A stretch of 64,000 bases of DNA from Blastocystis hominis (taxonomy: Eukaryota; Sar; Bigyra; Opalinata; Blastocystidae): NCBI RefSeq assembly GCF_000151665.1, contig NW_013171816.1, positions 1,126,204 to 1,190,203 of the forward strand. The letters are read 5' to 3'. Below are positions 59,849 to 64,000 of the stretch, piece after piece. The position numbers were made by a program, and so were the translations under genes. Below the pieces are notes generated by a model. That model had not been told where the DNA came from. It saw only the letters and a list, made by a program, of their open reading frames with translations, and made no database searches. The first letter of the stretch is position 1. Every line of letters begins with the position of its first letter.

Positions 59849-60453
59849 TTACAAACCTGAGACTGGGATTTCTTCAAGCTCATTCCGAAGACAAATCCTT
59901 TCAGCTATGATGAACGAAAAAATTGAGACTTACAAATCATCGTTAGGCCTACATCAAATAAGCCCATCATGGTCCACCATTTGAACGAATAAGGAAACGA
60001 CTAAGATTAAAATACAAAATTAATGGCCAACATGCAGAACTGTAGTCAACAAGAGATGAAGGAGGAGAATGGTGCTGCAATAGTCCCAGCACTTCTTTGA
60101 TCGCTCCACCACAATAGAAACAACAACCGATCTACATCATATTTCACTTTCACTCCCTACAATGCTAGACATACAAAACCGAGTTCAATTGCCCAGAAGT
60201 ACTTCAGAGTCGATCTCCTAGAGAACACCTTTGTAAGAAGGAGAGAAAAGCCCCTACTGTTGGATCGAACAAGATGTCCATAATTGGAATTGATCCGATA
60301 CTGAAAAGAAAACTGATGATGCAGTGTACAAGAGTCCAAATGAAATAGAACCAGCACTACACCTCACAGTCAAACTCCGTTTCCCACTTGATTACAGACA
60401 ATCTGGGAGATGATATACCATGCATCCCACTTCTCTCTTCCATAAAGTGGCAT
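59849..60453 (-). CDS. SYS1: Golgi SYS1 integral membrane protein
   Basis: SYS1 recruits ARFRP1/Arl3 to the trans-Golgi. The gene is broken into small exons and becomes visible only after splicing: MPLYGREKWDAWYIISQIVC, a 31-bp intron, CWFYFIWTLVHCIISFLFSI, MDILFDPT, then VVSIVVERSKKCWDYCSTIL (family IxRGKQCLDFxxT), a 31-bp intron, SFPYSFKWWTMMGLFDVGLT and ERICLRNELEEIPVSGL. The last block matches the family's EYLCMRTELKEIPL. Four hydrophobic helices are present as expected. One middle intron boundary (about 60.2 kb) is uncertain. TAA is at 59849-59851. Confidence 0.85.
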
Positions 60454-60546
60454 AGTCCTCCAATATAACAAGAATGTGCTAGCTAGCTAGCTAACTAACT
60501 ACCAAACAAACAAACGCAAACACGATCAAATTCAAATAAACGACAA

Positions 60547-62072
60547 TTAGAGATCTCCTTCGCTCGAGCCATCCATATCCATATCCATCCCATCTCCTTC
60601 CATGTCTCCATCCAAATTCAAGTCCTCCAGCATCTCTTCCAGCGGAATAATCGGAGCATCCGCCTCGACTTCTCCTCCGACCACCATCTCCTTCGCGTCC
60701 TTGTCCCGATAAATATTGACCCGAGTCCGCATGTCTTCGTCCTCTTCGAGATCCATCATAAATTGTTCGTAATCCGCGTCCTCCTTCGCCTGGTTCGCCT
60801 TCCTTCCCGGCTCGCCCTCCTCCATGTCCAGCTTCTTCAGCTTCCAGTTGCGCTTCTGGTTCGCTTTGCGGAAATTCGGGAAGCATTTGCGCACCAAAAC
60901 GCAGTCCGGCAGCGGACGGTTCTACGCGTTTCCACGTTTCCACGATTCTACCCCCATCGGCTTGATGTCGTCGTCGTTGAACACCGCGCTGGAGAGATCG
61001 TAGCCCAGAACCGTGTCGCCCTCGCGCAGCAGGGCGCTGAAAGGGGTGTTCACCGCGAATATCGCTACGTTCTGGCTGAGATGGTCGGTGCGGCAGACGG
61101 TGACTTCCTCGAGAGGGAACCGCCGCTTGTCGCCGGCGTCTTGCTGCCCGCGCTGCGGGTCGAAGGAGACGCCGAGGACGGTTCATTGGCCAAGGGATTG
61201 GGGCGGGAGGAGCGCGCGGATAGGCCTGTTGTTGAACTTCTCGACGTTCGAGGAGAAATCCTGGCTCAGCAGCTGCCGCGCCGTGCCCACGCTACGCATC
61301 ACAGCGCGCAGGCGCGCCTACTTCACGGGAACCACGCTCTTCAGCCAGAGGATGAAGGAGCGCGCGTCGCTGCGCTCGGGGAAGTTGAAGTCCAGGCCGT
61401 CGGGCTGCGACTCGATCAGAGCGGCGCGGCGATGCATGTTCGCCTTGATGATTTGCTGCTCCAGGAAGAAGAACGTGCGCTTGTGCTCCACCTTCTGACG
61501 CAGCTGCACGACCGCTCGGTTCGAGTGCTGGATCGAGTCCATGATGCAGTCCTCGCACGTCTTGGCTTCGATGATGAACGCCACCACGAACGACTGCTGA
61601 AGGACCACGTTGAATACTTCTTTCTGGATCGTCACGTTCACTTTGATACGGCGGGAGTGGGGCTCTGTCCACACGAACTCTGCATCAACCAACTTCACTT
61701 GCTTCAGACCTATGCTTACAGAAGCAAAAAAAGACGCACCTCTAATCTTTTTCAAGCATAAAGCGAGCAGCTCCTTCGACTCGGGGGGAGCTGCCGTCCA
61801 TGGAGGACGCAAATATCTTTAACGTGACGACAAACACACACTCATACCGTTCACATCCTCTGCACTGAAACAGAACGACCTGCCTCTGGATGCCTTCAGT
61901 GATATCAACCTTCGAGCGAATGCAGTTGATACACATGTTGGCTTTGTTCGGCTGAATTGGGGTCGAGCAAATGCAACACAGCGTTCAAGGTTAAGAAAAC
62001 CAAGCAATAACGTGTCCAAGCGACATAAGGATATACATCTGCAGGTTGATCTATCTCATTTTGGTTATCCAT
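60547..62072 (-). CDS. NMD3: 60S export adapter NMD3
   Basis: Adapter carrying pre-60S subunits to CRM1. Zinc-binding N-terminus: NKANMCINCIRSKVDITEGI, RQVVLFQCRGCERY; then PPESKELLALCLKKI, VKLVDAEFVWTEPHSRRIKV and NVTIQKEVFNVVLQQSFVVA, with CEDCIMDSI. The middle covers DGLDFNFPERSDARSFILWL. The end is acidic (YEQFMMDLEEDEDMRTRVNI; EEMLEDLNLDGDMEGDGMDM) as expected for the export-signal region. The start MDNQNEIDQPADVYPYVAWT is followed by an intron; the first CxxC pair of the family is not fully recovered at that junction. Confidence 0.92.
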
Positions 62073-62268
62073 GGTTAGATAATGAGAAAGAAGAGTTGGA
62101 AAAAGAAATCGAATTTGGGGTATTCCGAAAATTGGGTGTATTTGAGATAGGAACAAGCAAGAATCGCAGAACACTTTGTTGTGTATTCTACATATATTGG
62201 TAATTGATGAAGGAGCGAAATTGAAAATTAGAACTGGTTTTGCTTGACTCTTGGGGTTTCTCAACGCA

Positions 62269-64000
62269 ATGGATTTCAATAGTTATTTAAATACAGGGAA
62301 CTATCCAGGTAGAATCGTTTGATAATAATGGATGATGCATAGTTTTTCAGCCTGTTGATTTTCGCTGTTGGTGTATTATCTATAGAATGGAAATGGGAAT
62401 AATGTAGATCCTTCAGTGCAAGTGCCGGCAACTACAGTTACACCGAGTCAAACAGCTTTCCCACAAACAAGTAACTCACAGATGCCACAAAACAACTTTT
62501 TTCCTATGCAGAATGTGTCTTCTAGCTTCTACTATCCTTATTATTATCCTCAAACAGTTGGCTATGCAATGCCTCCTCCAACTCCCACTCAGACAGTTCA
62601 ACAGGCGCAGACAGCGCAGACAGCTCAGCAGGCACAGCAACAACAGCAACAGCAGGCACAACAACAACAACAACAACAACAACAACTCTACAACCAAATG
62701 ATGATGAACATGAACAATCCCGCGTTTATGTCGCAATTCGCTCAGTTCATGTCAATGATGAACACCGGCGCTCTCCCTGCCTCCCAGCCAACCCCTCCAG
62801 TACCTTAGCTCTCCTCCTCCTCCTCTCCCAGGTGATCGAAGGCCAGAAGTTCCCTCCGCCCGCGAGCTACACCTGTCGACGCTGCAAGCAGAAAGGACAT
62901 TGGATCCAGTTCTGCCCGCTCAACAAAAAGTCGATTCTCTCTCTCTCTCTCTTCTCTCTAGACACACACCTTCAAGCGCCTCCCTTCCTTCCCACGCCCC
63001 CAAAATCGAGTGCACCACCTGCAAGAAATGGTTCATTTCGGAGGCCAAGAAGCAGGAGCACCTCGCTCTCCACGAGAAATGCCCGTATCCCGGCTGCACC
63101 TTCGCCGCCATCGAGAAGGTTCTGCGCGACCACATCGCCGTCCACCACAACACCGGCGAAGACAAAGTCCCGCCCTCTCTCCTCGAGCTCATTCCCGAAA
63201 AGTACGCTCCCGCGGTTCTCGATGACCAACCAGATACCGCTACGCCGCCACGATCGGAAACTCCCCCGAAGAAATCCGCAAGTGGAGGCATTGAATCGCT
63301 GGCATGTAGATGGCGGGAAGAGCGCAAGCGAAGATACCCCACGCAGAGAAACATCCAGGAAAAGCAGACCGCGCGGCAGAACGTCGAGAACGCGGGCGGC
63401 CTCGTCGAACCCGCCGAAAAGCGCGGCACGGCGGGGGTTTCATCGGGCGTGGCGGGGCCGGCGTCGGTTCCCTCCACGGTTTCGGTTCAAGTAGTCGAAT
63501 GGATGGAATGAAACGAGGGCAAACGCGTGCAGCTGTGCAAAGAGTACTTGAAAGGGAACTGCCGCAACGGACCGAAATGCCGCTTTCTGCACGACCCTTG
63601 TCGCAAGAATCGGTCGCTGTGCAGAGCGTTTATCCGCGGGTATTGCGTTCGGGTAGGGGTCAAAAGGGGGTCAAATGAAGGGAGCGAAGTGCAGAAAGCT
63701 GCACAGCCCGAGCGATCGACTTGTTTGGCTGAAGCAGAAAATGGTGGAGGTAGATGGAGTGATCGGGTTTTGAAATAGCCGGAAGCACCTTCGCTGTTGA
63801 CGCAGCTCTTGGGATCGGAGATCTTCAACGAGAACAGCTGCATCTTGCAATGCTTTAAGTACATTGTGGATGAAGGATTGATTCCGGTGCCGGATTCAAT
63901 GAAAATGGAAAAGAAAATGAAGGAAGAAAAAAGCGCGGCAAACGAAGAAGCGAAGAAAAAAGCATTGGAAGAGGAAGAGAGTTCGGAAGAATCGGAGTCA
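62269..64000 (+). CDS. NUFIP-like protein with zinc knuckle and CCCH fingers, 3' end outside window
   Basis: MDFNSYLNTGNYP opens a Gln-rich region (about 25 Gln) followed by MMMNMNNPAFMSQFAQFMSM. A 32-bp intron leads to a zinc knuckle (YTCRRCKQKGHWIQFCP), a C2H2-type pair (IECTTCKKWFISEAKKQEHL; CPYPGCTFAAIEKVLRDHIA) and the NUFIP-type segment NSPEEIRKWREERKRRYPT. CCCH fingers follow (LCKEYLKGNCRNGPKCRFLH; LCRAFIRGYC), then APSLLTQLLGSEIFNENSCI, which resembles the NUFIP1 C-terminal block. NUFIP helps assemble box C/D snoRNPs. The gene runs off the window in an acidic, Lys-rich stretch. Confidence 0.78.
62589..62691. repeat. CAG/CAA repeat coding poly-Gln
   Basis: Mixed CAG, CAA and GCA codons giving a Gln-rich tract broken by Ala and Thr; the last part is a pure (CAA)n run of about ten units. 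Confidence 0.85.

Noticed and set aside
59849-59883. MSLKKSQSQ as the start of the large gene at 56-59.7 kb
   Set aside because: These bases code the conserved NELEEIPVSGL end of SYS1 in another frame.
60763-61761. 332-codon plus-strand frame
   Set aside because: Lies opposite NMD3, whose zinc and conserved motifs are on the minus strand.

Overview
The window is intron-dense, gene-packed nuclear DNA of a microbial eukaryote and looks like Blastocystis (gut stramenopile) or a very close relative. The grounds are: (1) almost every intron I could trace is a GT-AG intron of only about 23-37 bp, most often 29-34 bp; (2) many genes end just upstream of a TGTTTGTT-like motif, and at least three genes (an SH3 protein, archease, a WH2-repeat protein) have no encoded stop where the protein should end but end on a T or TG that poly(A) addition would turn into TAA or TGA; (3) the genes are ordinary eukaryotic housekeeping and signalling genes. 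Such poly(A)-made stop codons are established for Blastocystis. I saw no rRNA, tRNA, CRISPR array, transposon or virus-derived element.

Layout. 1-7.4 kb, all on minus: CWF19L1 (3' end outside the window), a Ser/Gln-rich protein, a zinc-ribbon protein, an ERK-type MAP kinase, a gamma-tubulin complex protein. 7.4-14.5 kb: a small unknown gene, an SH3 protein convergent with SmD2, a second MAP kinase with a TQH loop, SEC61 alpha, ribosomal uS8. 14.6-25.2 kb: a coiled-coil protein, HPRT, lipoate-protein ligase, exosome RRP4, a Myb/SANT protein, cohesin RAD21, archease convergent with a WH2-repeat protein, ribosomal eL39. 25.3-33 kb: a long paladin-like gene, a La-related protein, RAB5IF. 33-40 kb: two MORN/LRR paralogues in which one exon equals one repeat, flanking an unknown helical protein, then a CxxC zinc protein. 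40-48 kb: an unknown gene, a fatty acyl-AMP ligase fused to an acyl carrier protein and carrying an apparent AT-AC intron, DNAJC21/JJJ1, ribosomal uS13. 48-64 kb: a short prenylated-type protein, VPS16, a mitochondrial carrier, a WASP-like protein, a large disordered protein, SYS1, NMD3, and the start of a NUFIP-like zinc-finger protein.

Themes. Ribosome production is over-represented (uS8, eL39, uS13, NMD3, DNAJC21, RRP4, a NUFIP-like protein), followed by RNA splicing and processing (SmD2, CWF19L1, archease, a LARP), membrane traffic (SEC61, VPS16, SYS1, RAB5IF) and actin nucleation (two proteins). Genes lie 16-150 bp apart in many places, and convergent genes can share one palindromic poly(A) element. 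Exon joins were made by eye from short GT-AG introns and family conservation. Outer start and stop positions are usually exact; individual exon limits inside long genes are less certain.
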